A stretch of DNA of 6,548 bases, from NCBI GenBank assembly GCA_950068635.1, contig CATMIM010000061.1, forward strand, positions 1 through 6,548, read 5' to 3'. Of this stretch, positions 1-5,644 are shown piece by piece; position 1 is the first letter of the stretch; each line of letters starts with the position of its first letter. A program made the translations under genes and the position numbers. The notes under the pieces were generated by a model. That model was not told the DNA's origin and did not search any database. It was given only the letters and a program-made list of their open reading frames with translations. Origin of the DNA: an uncultured Candidatus Poseidoniales archaeon (GTDB lineage Archaea; Thermoplasmatota; Poseidoniia; Poseidoniales; Thalassarchaeaceae).

Positions 1-183
1 GCCAGAGGTGACAAGACACAGTGGAAGGAGACAGTCGTCGGAGATCGGGTCAGCATCGGCACCAACGCCACCATCATGCCCGTCAGCATCTGCGATGACG
101 TGGTCATTGGAGCAGGGGCGGTCGTGATCAAGGACATCACGGATTCCGGGACCTACGCCGGCAATCCCGCTCTCAGGCTTTAG
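1..183 (+). CDS. Hexapeptide-repeat (left-handed beta-helix) acyltransferase, 3' end only
   Basis: The window opens inside this gene; the last 60 codons are present and end at TAG 181-183. The translation shows the hexapeptide rhythm of left-handed beta-helix acyltransferases (VSIGTN-ATIMPV-SICDDV-VIGAGA-VVIKDI) and finishes with the family's usual closing segment, YAGNPALRL. These enzymes are typically trimers that transfer an acetyl group from acetyl-CoA. The tail resembles the WbpD/WlbB group, which acetylates the 3-amino group of UDP-GlcNAc-derived sugars. That fits the nearby Gfo/Idh/MocA oxidoreductase, but the substrate is inferred because the N-terminal part and the active-site region are outside the window. 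It ends 2 bp before the stop of the convergent kinase gene, with no terminator between them. Serine or other sugar O-/N-acetyltransferases of the same fold cannot be excluded. Confidence 0.88.
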   Translation, partial: ARGDKTQWKETVVGDRVSIGTNATIMPVSICDDVVIGAGAVVIKDITDSGTYAGNPALRL

Positions 184-185
184 GG

Positions 186-1103
186 TCAGAACGGGAGCGG
201 CTTGTCCAGGCGAGCAGTCATCTCGAGATAGCGGTCAGCGTGCTCGGTATCGGGGATGTTCATCACGAACTGCCAATAGCGCCAGGCGGCAACCGCCAAT
301 GTGGCGAAGCGATGCAGAATAGGCAGTGCGGTTCGCTCGGCTCCGGTTAATTTCCGTACAGATTCATAACCTGACAATATCGCTTGCCAGCGTTCTGTTA
401 CCGGCTCACCATTCTGCCAACCGAAGCCAACGAAGGCCATCACCAGATCGAGTGCAATCGCTCCCACGCATATCTCCTCGAAGTCGAGCACCGCGAGCAC
501 TTTTCCAGATGTGCCGAGAACGTTGTCAGGAAACAGGTCACCGTGGATTATGCCATTTGGCAGTCCATCAGGAATGTCTTCCTTCAACCGCACAGATTCT
601 TGTTCCAACTGGCGCAGAAAAGGGGACCAAGCACCCTCAGCATCAGCTTGTTCGAACATATCCTCCCAGAGTCTAAATCCCATATAATAGGATGAACTGA
701 GTCCATCACAAACAGGTACCGCGTGTAGTTGAGCCATTACTTCACCCAATGAATACAGTGAGTCAGAATCGGAGGCAAGCCAGCCCGCATCCACGTATGG
801 CAGCAGCATCCAAGCGAGTCCATCCTTGACCAACATCCGCGCGCCGTCGCCTAATTGCAAGGGGTCCTGTGTCGCAACCCCATGCTCGGAGATCCAACAG
901 GTGTGTTCAATCAACTCCTCGACCTGTTCAGGAGTTCGTTCGTTCCAGACCTTGAGCACCAGTCGCGAGCCGTCTGCCAGTTGTAGTAGGAAGTTCGAGT
1001 TGGCCCAACCACCTTCAAGCGGTGAGATGCCCACGAGGCCCGCCATCCCGGCAGCATCGAGCAGTTCAGCAGCATCCTCGGCGCTGACCTGCGTGTAGGC
1101 CAT
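186..1103 (-). CDS. APH-family phosphotransferase, homoserine kinase type II-like
   Basis: A 305-aa protein with the aminoglycoside phosphotransferase/choline kinase fold, which phosphorylates a small-molecule hydroxyl group using ATP. Visible elements: N-lobe strand LVLKVW with the probable ATP-contacting Lys51; hinge MLLPYVDA near 99-107; catalytic loop IIHGDLFPDN at 185-194 (H187, D189, N194); and the metal-binding DFE at 208-210. The region from the catalytic loop to ALDLVMAF, and the later LTGAERTALPIL segment, look like type II homoserine kinases (COG2334). Because the neighbour is a glycosyltransferase, the true substrate may be a sugar or amino alcohol, so no symbol is given. The ATG at 1103 has a GAGGTG ribosome binding site overlapping the upstream glycosyltransferase stop, which suggests translational coupling. 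G+C is low for the window: 84 of 180 bases in 361-420 plus 661-780, suggesting a different origin. Confidence 0.87.
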   Translation of the reverse strand: MAYTQVSAEDAAELLDAAGMAGLVGISPLEGGWANSNFLLQLADGSRLVLKVWNERTPEQVEELIEHTCWISEHGVATQDPLQLGDGARMLVKDGLAWMLLPYVDAGWLASDSDSLYSLGEVMAQLHAVPVCDGLSSSYYMGFRLWEDMFEQADAEGAWSPFLRQLEQESVRLKEDIPDGLPNGIIHGDLFPDNVLGTSGKVLAVLDFEEICVGAIALDLVMAFVGFGWQNGEPVTERWQAILSGYESVRKLTGAERTALPILHRFATLAVAAWRYWQFVMNIPDTEHADRYLEMTARLDKPLPF

Positions 1104-1108
1104 CCACT

Positions 1109-1114
1109 CACCTC
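1109..1114 (-). promoter_or_regulatory. Shine-Dalgarno site of the kinase gene
   Basis: On the minus strand GAGGTG lies 5 nt before the ATG at 1103 and overlaps the TGA stop (1115-1113) of the glycosyltransferase. It is complementary to the CACCUC at the 3' end of 16S rRNA. It supports the chosen kinase start and coupled translation of the two genes. Confidence 0.65.
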
Positions 1115-2369
1115 ATGCGACTTCGTTGAGCACTGAGCGGAAGGCGGCGATTGACCTGCGATGGTCGACTATTCCGCAGTGCGCTCTCGCCTCCTCACCT
1201 AGCGAAACCCGGTCGGCGTGTACCTGTTTGAGGGCGCTCACCCAGTCATCCAGCCCCGCATCGGCTGGCACCACGATTCCACCAGCACCGACAGCTTCGG
1301 GCTGGGAACCGGTCGCCACCGACACGGTCGGGACGCCGAACAGCCCAGCCTCGTTGACCACCCGTCCCCATGAGCCGGTGCTGGCTACGGTCAGCATGTG
1401 CACGTCTGCTCGGCTGAACACCTCCTCGACAGGCGTGTGTCCGTGCCAGGTGGTGTTGGAGAACCTGCCCAGCGCCTCGGCGTACGACCCACCACCATGG
1501 ACATCCATCCGCGCTTCAGGCCATGCTGCAGCGAGGTGGGGAAGCAGTCTCTGGTAGAAGGCGGAGCCCTTCTCGGGAGTGACTCCGACGATGGCGATGC
1601 GCGGCACATCGAGATCACCCTCCTCAGCGCGAGCCGACAATCCAGCCTTGCGCATGCCGTTCACCACCGCCGCGCTGCCGAACCTGCCGGCGAAGTCGAC
1701 CGGCAGACGCACGTTCCTGACCGCCTTGACGTCGAAGGTCGCCGCCACCTGCTCGCCCAGCCCCGCACCGGCGCAGCAGACCGCCGCCGCACCCTCCAGG
1801 CTCGCGTGATAGATCCTCGGATGACGGAACTGCAGTTCATCGCGCACGAACACCACGTATGGGACCCCATGCGCCGTGAACCGCTCCGCGGCACCGGCCG
1901 ACCAGTGCAACTGTGTCACACCCACCACCGGAGAATCGGTGTCCCTCTGGCTGCCTAGGATGGTGGAGATGTGCGCATCGATCTCCTTGGCGAATCTCGC
2001 GTTCGCCTTCCTCAGGTGCCTGCGCTGCAACCACCGTCGTGGTTGGCCGCTCTTCTCCGACAACCTCCACGCCAATCCGGACCAGAGGTCCTCCACCGGC
2101 AGGTCGAGCGCCCAGCGGGCGATCTGGGAATCCTCGGTCAACTCCGTGGGTGTGCCGCGTGCACCGCTCTGGAGAGCACTGACCGACCAGCCCTGCGCAA
2201 GGTCCGCCTCGGAGATATCAGGACTCGGCTCGAGTGGAATGTATGGTGGAGCGGCAGCGGCCAGCGGCCCGTCTCGCCCGACCCCTCCCAGCAGGGTCGC
2301 GAGACTCATCTCGGCGCCACCGGCCGGCGGATTGAGGTCGCGCACTGCCGCTATGAGCAGCCCTGACAT
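1113..2369 (-). CDS. GT-B fold glycosyltransferase, GT4-like (group 1)
   Basis: A 418-aa protein that would transfer a sugar from an NDP-sugar to an acceptor, probably at the cytoplasmic face of the membrane during surface glycan or lipid-linked oligosaccharide assembly. The N-terminal Rossmann domain opens as GT4 enzymes do, with NPPAGGAEMS at 13-22. The C-terminal, nucleotide-sugar-binding domain starts near 255 with VPRIAIVGVTPEKG (EKG 266-268), then an HGHTPVEEVFSRADV segment, and the acceptor loop GRVVNEAGLFGVPTVS with E340. The first Glu of the usual EX7E motif is replaced: position 332 is Gly (GSWGRVVNE). No membrane segment or signal peptide is evident, as is usual for soluble or peripheral GT4 proteins. 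The ATG at 2369 has only a G-rich run before it. It is the first gene of a two-gene unit with the kinase. Donor and acceptor cannot be told from sequence. Confidence 0.87.
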   Translation of the reverse strand: MSGLLIAAVRDLNPPAGGAEMSLATLLGGVGRDGPLAAAAPPYIPLEPSPDISEADLAQGWSVSALQSGARGTPTELTEDSQIARWALDLPVEDLWSGLAWRLSEKSGQPRRWLQRRHLRKANARFAKEIDAHISTILGSQRDTDSPVVGVTQLHWSAGAAERFTAHGVPYVVFVRDELQFRHPRIYHASLEGAAAVCCAGAGLGEQVAATFDVKAVRNVRLPVDFAGRFGSAAVVNGMRKAGLSARAEEGDLDVPRIAIVGVTPEKGSAFYQRLLPHLAAAWPEARMDVHGGGSYAEALGRFSNTTWHGHTPVEEVFSRADVHMLTVASTGSWGRVVNEAGLFGVPTVSVATGSQPEAVGAGGIVVPADAGLDDWVSALKQVHADRVSLGEEARAHCGIVDHRRSIAAFRSVLNEVA

Positions 2370-2471
2370 GCCCCCCGCTCATCGCCCTGCGCTCATCACA
2401 TCACCGCTTTAGCGAGCCCTCTGAATGGGTTCCGGCAGCATGATACCGCCCAGCCGGCACGCCGCCTCCGC
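2370..2471. promoter_or_regulatory. Divergent intergenic region between glycosyltransferase and oxidoreductase genes
   Basis: These 102 bp must hold the promoters for the minus-strand glycosyltransferase unit and, unless it reads through from elsewhere, the plus-strand oxidoreductase. I see no convincing TATA box or BRE. The only relatively AT-rich patches are around 2408-2412 (TTTAG) and 2438-2446 (GCATGATAC). The latter is about 26-34 bp before the oxidoreductase ATG, the distance expected for a leaderless archaeal transcript. A short direct repeat, GCTCATC, occurs twice at about 2376 and 2390. No Shine-Dalgarno site precedes the oxidoreductase. Confidence 0.35.
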
Positions 2472-3518
2472 ATGGCGTTCAGTATTGCAGTCGTCGGCAC
2501 CGGCTACTGGGGTAGGAACCACCTGCGCACGCTCGCCGCGCTGCACACCGAGGGACTGCTCGACCGGCTCATCGTCTGCGATGTCGATGAAGCGCGCGCG
2601 AGAGAGATGGCTGAAGAATTCGGTTGCGACTGGCACACCGACGCCCTCGCCCTCAAGGAGAGGTTCAACATCAACGCCGCCACCATCGCCACTCCGACAC
2701 CGCAGCACGCCCCGCTCGCCATCGCGCTCATGCAGCAGGGGGTGGATGTGCTGGTCGAGAAACCGCTGGCCATGAATGAGGTCGAGGCCGAAGAGATAGT
2801 CGCCGCCGCCGCCGCCAACGAGCGTCTGCTGATGGTCGGCCACCTGTTCCGTCACCATGCCTCCATCCGTGAGGCGTGCGAGATGATCGCGCGCGGGGAG
2901 TTGGGGCCGATTCTGCACATCGAATCAGACCGCCTCTCGGTACGCGCGCCGCGGCCCGACATAGGTGTCATCGCCGCGCTGGGCATCCATGACATGGACA
3001 TCTGCTGCGACCTGCTCGGCGACACGACACCCGTTTCGGTGACTGCCACCGCCCTTCCATCGGACGAAGATGGGATCGAGGATCATGCAGTCATCCATCT
3101 GAGGTTTCCCAAGGGTACGGGGGGTAATCCGAGAGGAGTTCCATGCGTACTCACCGTCTCATGGAGGAGCCGCATCCAGGGCAAGGTCCGCGACCTGCGC
3201 ATCATCGGCCGCGATGCCAGTCTGCACATCGACTATCTCGACCATGGAGGGTTTTGGGTCCACCGTCATCCCGGCAATGCCCACGGCCAGCAATGGGGTG
3301 GATTCGACGCCGCACCACGTGACCGGGTGGAACTTCCGCTCGGTGAGCCGAGCCTGACCGCCGAACTGCGCCGATTCATCCACGCGTCAAAGGGGTTCAC
3401 TGACGAGCCGTTGCTCACTTCCGGAGCTGTGGGCGTGGCGGGAGTGCGACTCGTGGAAGCGGCATTGGCATCCGCTGCTTCGGGGTCATCCGTCGCCTTC
3501 AGCCAGCAGGCTGACTGA
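2472..3518 (+). CDS. Gfo/Idh/MocA family NAD(P)-dependent oxidoreductase, probable UDP-sugar 3-dehydrogenase
   Basis: A 348-aa cytosolic dehydrogenase, full length for the family. The N-terminal Rossmann domain carries the dinucleotide-binding VVGTGYWGRNH (GxGxxG at 9-14) directly after the start, which supports the ATG at 2472. Then follow the family motif VEKPLAMN (E96-K97-P98), GHLFRHH at 123-129, and the catalytic-region GIHDMDI at 171-177 with H173. The C-terminal alpha/beta domain follows, with its open sheet (VSWRSR, KVRDLRIIG). GYWGRNH, EKP and the xHDxD motif together resemble archaeal and bacterial UDP-N-acetylglucosamine 3-dehydrogenases (WlbA/GnnA/MMP0352 type). Those oxidise C3 before transamination and N-acetylation. 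The acyltransferase at the left edge could supply the last step; no aminotransferase is in the window. A different sugar or inositol substrate remains possible. No ribosome binding site is visible, so the transcript may be leaderless. Confidence 0.9.
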   Translation: MAFSIAVVGTGYWGRNHLRTLAALHTEGLLDRLIVCDVDEARAREMAEEFGCDWHTDALALKERFNINAATIATPTPQHAPLAIALMQQGVDVLVEKPLAMNEVEAEEIVAAAAANERLLMVGHLFRHHASIREACEMIARGELGPILHIESDRLSVRAPRPDIGVIAALGIHDMDICCDLLGDTTPVSVTATALPSDEDGIEDHAVIHLRFPKGTGGNPRGVPCVLTVSWRSRIQGKVRDLRIIGRDASLHIDYLDHGGFWVHRHPGNAHGQQWGGFDAAPRDRVELPLGEPSLTAELRRFIHASKGFTDEPLLTSGAVGVAGVRLVEAALASAASGSSVAFSQQAD

Positions 3519-3523
3519 GCAGC

Positions 3524-3551
3524 ATTCAAGAATCGGCCTTGAATCGGCCGA
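3524..3551 (+). promoter_or_regulatory. Two overlapping alternative hairpins in the leader of the membrane-protein gene
   Basis: ATTCAAG (3524-3530) pairs perfectly with CTTGAAT (3538-3544) around a 7-nt loop. TCGGCC (3533-3538) pairs perfectly with GGCCGA (3546-3551), also around a 7-nt loop. The two stems share bases and cannot form together. The nonamer GAATCGGCC is repeated at 3530-3538 and 3541-3549. The element fills most of the 37-bp gap and ends 4 nt before the next ATG. Its role could be in transcript structure, protein binding or neither. No T-run follows, so it is not a classic terminator. Confidence 0.4.
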
Positions 3552-3555
3552 CCTG

Positions 3556-3897
3556 ATGGCGCCGAACCTGGCTGACCCACTGCTGGGCCCACTCTACGAC
3601 CTCTACGTCGCGGCGCTGGGCGATACAGCCGCCTGGGCACTCGGTCACCTGACGTTGCTGGCCATCGTCGCACTCGTCGTCTGGGTGTTGAAGAATCGTC
3701 AGGACGTGATCACCAACCTCGACCTGAGGCCGCGCACCGTAGGCGGGGCGCTGATGTTCATCGGTTCATTCGTTGCCTTCACACTGGTGTGCAACCGCTT
3801 GTTCGGTTTTCCCCTCGGCGGCTCCGTGGTCACCAGTCTCTCGAGCGTTCTGTTCGTGCTCTGGTGCTATCGCTGGCTGGAGGGAGCACGCGCCTGA
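3556..3897 (+). CDS. Small three-helix membrane protein, unknown function
   Basis: A 113-aa protein I do not recognise. Three hydrophobic segments long enough to cross the membrane lie near 26-45 (AWALGHLTLLAIVALVVWVL), 62-80 (VGGALMFIGSFVAFTLVC) and 88-107 (GGSVVTSLSSVLFVLWCY). Charged KNRQD and RPR residues sit in the loop between helices 1 and 2. No catalytic or metal-binding motif is visible, and there is no signal peptide distinct from the first helix. It lies 37 bp after the oxidoreductase and 113 bp before the thermosome gene ATG, same strand. The ATG at 3556 has no Shine-Dalgarno site. It is taken as real because it has an uninterrupted membrane-protein composition, a plausible start, and the same direction as its neighbours without overlapping them. 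Any role alongside the chaperonin or the glycan genes would be speculation. Confidence 0.75.
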   Translation: MAPNLADPLLGPLYDLYVAALGDTAAWALGHLTLLAIVALVVWVLKNRQDVITNLDLRPRTVGGALMFIGSFVAFTLVCNRLFGFPLGGSVVTSLSSVLFVLWCYRWLEGARA

Positions 3898-3899
3898 GC

Positions 3900-3947
3900 A
3901 TGTCGTTCTCACCCGCCAGCCGTGTGATGTCAGGGCCAGATACGTGA
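3900..3947 (+). other. 15-codon mini-ORF upstream of the chaperonin gene
   Basis: ATG at 3900, 2 nt after the membrane-protein stop, opens a short frame ending at TGA 3945-3947 (MSFSPASRVMSGPDT). It is in the same frame as the chaperonin, and its RVMSGPD echoes RVTSGPE near the chaperonin N-terminus. There is no Shine-Dalgarno site. It could be a leader peptide, a remnant of a partial duplication, or chance. Confidence 0.2.
3920..3940 (+). repeat. Imperfect direct repeat, copy 1 (partner 4058-4078)
   Basis: 21 bp matching the partner at 19 positions; the two differences are both T here and C there (3923/4061 and 3928/4066). The core GTCAGGGCCAGA is identical. The 138-bp spacing is a multiple of three, so both copies are read in the same frame. 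This copy lies between genes, inside the 15-codon mini-ORF. Confidence 0.5.
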
Positions 3948-3953
3948 TTTTCA
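3944..3953 (+). promoter_or_regulatory. Weak AT-rich patch, possible chaperonin promoter element
   Basis: GTGATTTTCA is the most AT-rich run in the 113-bp gap before the chaperonin ATG. A TATA-like function here would put the transcript start near 3970-3978 and leave a leader of some 35-40 nt, enough to include the ribosome binding site. It is a poor match to an archaeal TATA box, so this is only a candidate. Confidence 0.15.
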
Positions 3954-3998
3954 GCGGCCTCAAAGGTTCTTCAAGGGGATTGAGGTCGGCGCATCGCT

Positions 3999-4002
3999 GG
4001 AG
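3999..4002 (+). promoter_or_regulatory. Shine-Dalgarno site favouring the chaperonin ATG at 4011
   Basis: GGAG ends 8 nt before ATG 4011, a normal spacing. The GTG at 4002 overlaps this site and has nothing comparable upstream, so ATG 4011 is preferred. A second purine-rich stretch, GAGGTG at 4004-4009, lies too close to the ATG (1 nt) to be the main site. Confidence 0.5.
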
Positions 4003-4010
4003 TGAGGTGG

Positions 4011-5588
4011 ATGGAGACTTCGACGGATGCCCCCGTGGTCATCGTGCGCGAGGAGACCCGCGTGACGTCAGGGCCAGAGGTCCAGCAGAAGATCATCCAC
4101 GCCTGCCGGGCCCTTGCATCCATCCTCAGGGGAACGCTGGGTCCACGCGGGCTCGACAAGGGATTGTACAAGTCGAACGGTGAATTCGCCATAACCTCCG
4201 ACGGAGCGCGCATCATCAACGACCTGCTCATCAAGAATCCCGGAGCGAAACTGCTCGTATCCTTGGGCAAGTCACAGGAGAGCGTCATCGGGGACGGAGT
4301 CACCACGACCGTGCTGTTCGCCGGCGCGCTGCTCGATGAAGCCGGCAGGCTCCTGCGAACTGGCGTGCATCCACTGGTGATCGTGGACGGATACCAAGCC
4401 GCACTGTCCCATGCACTCACACGCCTTGACGAGTTGGAAATCACGGTCACAGGAGATGATCGGAAGATGCTGACCCAGGTGGCTTGCACAGCCCTGTCTG
4501 GGCGAGTCGCCGCCGCTGAGAGCGAGATGTTCAGCACGATGATCGTCGACGCGCTCGACACCGTCACCCAGCAACAGGGAGACTCCATCCGCTGCGAGGC
4601 GGAGGATGTTCTGTTCGACAAGGCGGAGGAGGGCGCCCTGTCCGATTCACACCTCATACGCGGTGTGATCTGGAAGAAGCGCATACCGCTGGCGCGCATG
4701 GCTGGCGAGCGCGCCGATGTGCGCATCGCTGTGCTGCACGCAGACCTGAAGCCGCCTGAGATCAGGCGAGATGCGGAGATCGAGTTCAGCGAGGTGTCCG
4801 CCTACGAGGAGTTCATCGCCGTCCAAGAGCAGGCCCGGGAACAGCTTGCAGAAAGCCTGCTCGCGAGCGGTGCCGACCTGTTCTGTTGTTCGGGTGAAGT
4901 CGACCGCAGCGTGCTGCACAAACTGGCCGCTGCCGACGCCTTGGTCATCGCTGACCTTGACGAGCAGCAGTTACGTCAGGTCGCTCAGGCGAGTGGCGCC
5001 AATGTGGTCGACCACATCACCGATCTGGGCAAAGACGACCTCGGCAGGGCAGCCAGCGTCAACGCAGAATCGCGCCAAGCGACAGACGAGGTGCAGGACC
5101 TCATCATCATCGATGGCTGTGAAGGACCGCTCGTAACCTGCTTGATCGCAGGAACGGCCTCTGCTGACGAGGTCATCCGCGGCCTTTACGATGCTTTGCG
5201 AGCGACCAGCCTCACCATTCGTGAAGGAACGGCACTCACAGGAGCCGGCAGTGCGCACATGGCAGCATCACTCTCGGTCATCGAGGCCGCCGAAGCGGTT
5301 GGGGATAGAACCAGGCTGGGCATCGAGGCGTTCTCCCGCGCTCTCGAGGTGATTCCATGGACGCTGGCATCGAACGCCGGCGCAGATGCGCTCGATGCTC
5401 TGCTGGAACTGCGTGCCAGCCAACGCGAGGCAGGCCCCGCAATCGGAATACGCGCCGACGGGACAGTCGGCGATGTCAGCGAGGTGCTCGAACCGGCCGA
5501 GAGCATCATCCACTCGCTGGCCACCGCCACCGAGACGGCCTGCTGCCTGCTGCGCTGTGACCAGGTGATCAGTGCTCGCGGTGACTGA
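4011..5588 (+). CDS. ths: Group II chaperonin (thermosome) subunit, divergent paralogue
   Basis: A 525-aa subunit of the archaeal thermosome, an ATP-driven double-ring cytosolic folding chamber. Equatorial N-part: PVVIVREETR at 8-17, hallmark TLGPRGLDKGL at 42-52, nucleotide-site ITSDGARI (D64) and GDGVTTT at 94-100 (D95). SGRVAAAE near 163-170 sits where thermosomes have the TGK nucleotide-sensing loop. The apical domain starts around LIRGVIWKKR (215-224) and keeps the helical-protrusion region at 245-285, so a built-in lid is expected. The intermediate-domain catalytic Asp appears to be D394 (GLYDAL). C-terminal equatorial part: AIEAFADALEVIP-like segment (438-449), TLASNAGADALDALLELR and the closing CDQVISAR. 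Deviations from typical thermosomes: GDGVTTT for GDGTTT, GAGSAHM for the usual GGGAxE, and no Gly-Gly-Met tail. ATPase residues are intact, so activity is likely. It may be a secondary subunit of a hetero-oligomer. The alternative start GTG 4002 would add three residues. Confidence 0.95.
   Translation: METSTDAPVVIVREETRVTSGPEVQQKIIHACRALASILRGTLGPRGLDKGLYKSNGEFAITSDGARIINDLLIKNPGAKLLVSLGKSQESVIGDGVTTTVLFAGALLDEAGRLLRTGVHPLVIVDGYQAALSHALTRLDELEITVTGDDRKMLTQVACTALSGRVAAAESEMFSTMIVDALDTVTQQQGDSIRCEAEDVLFDKAEEGALSDSHLIRGVIWKKRIPLARMAGERADVRIAVLHADLKPPEIRRDAEIEFSEVSAYEEFIAVQEQAREQLAESLLASGADLFCCSGEVDRSVLHKLAAADALVIADLDEQQLRQVAQASGANVVDHITDLGKDDLGRAASVNAESRQATDEVQDLIIIDGCEGPLVTCLIAGTASADEVIRGLYDALRATSLTIREGTALTGAGSAHMAASLSVIEAAEAVGDRTRLGIEAFSRALEVIPWTLASNAGADALDALLELRASQREAGPAIGIRADGTVGDVSEVLEPAESIIHSLATATETACCLLRCDQVISARGD
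4058..4078 (+). repeat. Imperfect direct repeat, copy 2 (partner 3920-3940)
   Basis: This copy lies inside the chaperonin gene and encodes R-V-T-S-G-P-E around residues 17-23, a position where thermosomes have a basic residue followed by S/R-G-x-(D/E). Similarity to copy 1 stops abruptly on both sides. Confidence 0.5.
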
Positions 5589-5626
5589 ACCACCTCGTCT
5601 GAAGGCTACTCTGGTAATCCGGTTGG

Positions 5627-5644
5627 TTCAAGAATGGAATCGGC
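5627..5644 (+). promoter_or_regulatory. purH leader element resembling the leader of the membrane-protein gene
   Basis: TTCAAGAAT, two bases, then AATCGGC directly abuts the first possible purH ATG. TTCAAGAATCGGC occurs at 3525-3537, before the membrane-protein gene. TTCAAG also occurs at 3970-3975 ahead of the chaperonin. It could be a promoter or operator element common to these genes. It is not a canonical TATA box. The 56-bp gap 5589-5644 otherwise shows no T-run terminator. Confidence 0.25.

Noticed and set aside
1398..2412. Long plus-strand open frames (186, 178 and 131 aa) opposite the glycosyltransferase
   Set aside because: They are antisense to a gene with clear GT-B motifs, are rich in Arg/Pro/Ser/Ala as expected of GC-rich shadows, and show no recognisable domain.
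2370..2471. Strong archaeal TATA/BRE promoter in the divergent gap
   Set aside because: I searched both strands and found only short weak AT patches, so the region is listed as a low-confidence regulatory stretch without a named box.
2409..2918. 169-aa minus-strand frame spanning the divergent gap and the oxidoreductase start
   Set aside because: Most of it is antisense to the Rossmann domain of the oxidoreductase, and its translation shows no family features.
4002..4010. GTG 4002 as the chaperonin start
   Set aside because: ATG 4011 has GGAG at 8-nt spacing, whereas GTG 4002 overlaps that site and has nothing comparable upstream. It would add only three residues.
3971..4726. 251-aa minus-strand frame opposite the chaperonin
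   Set aside because: It is Ser/Arg/Thr-rich low-complexity translation antisense to highly conserved thermosome motifs, with no domain of its own.
5589..5630. Possible terminator hairpin after the chaperonin (AACCACC near 5588 with GGTTGGTT near 5621)
   Set aside because: The pairing needs a bulge, the loop is long, and no T-run follows.
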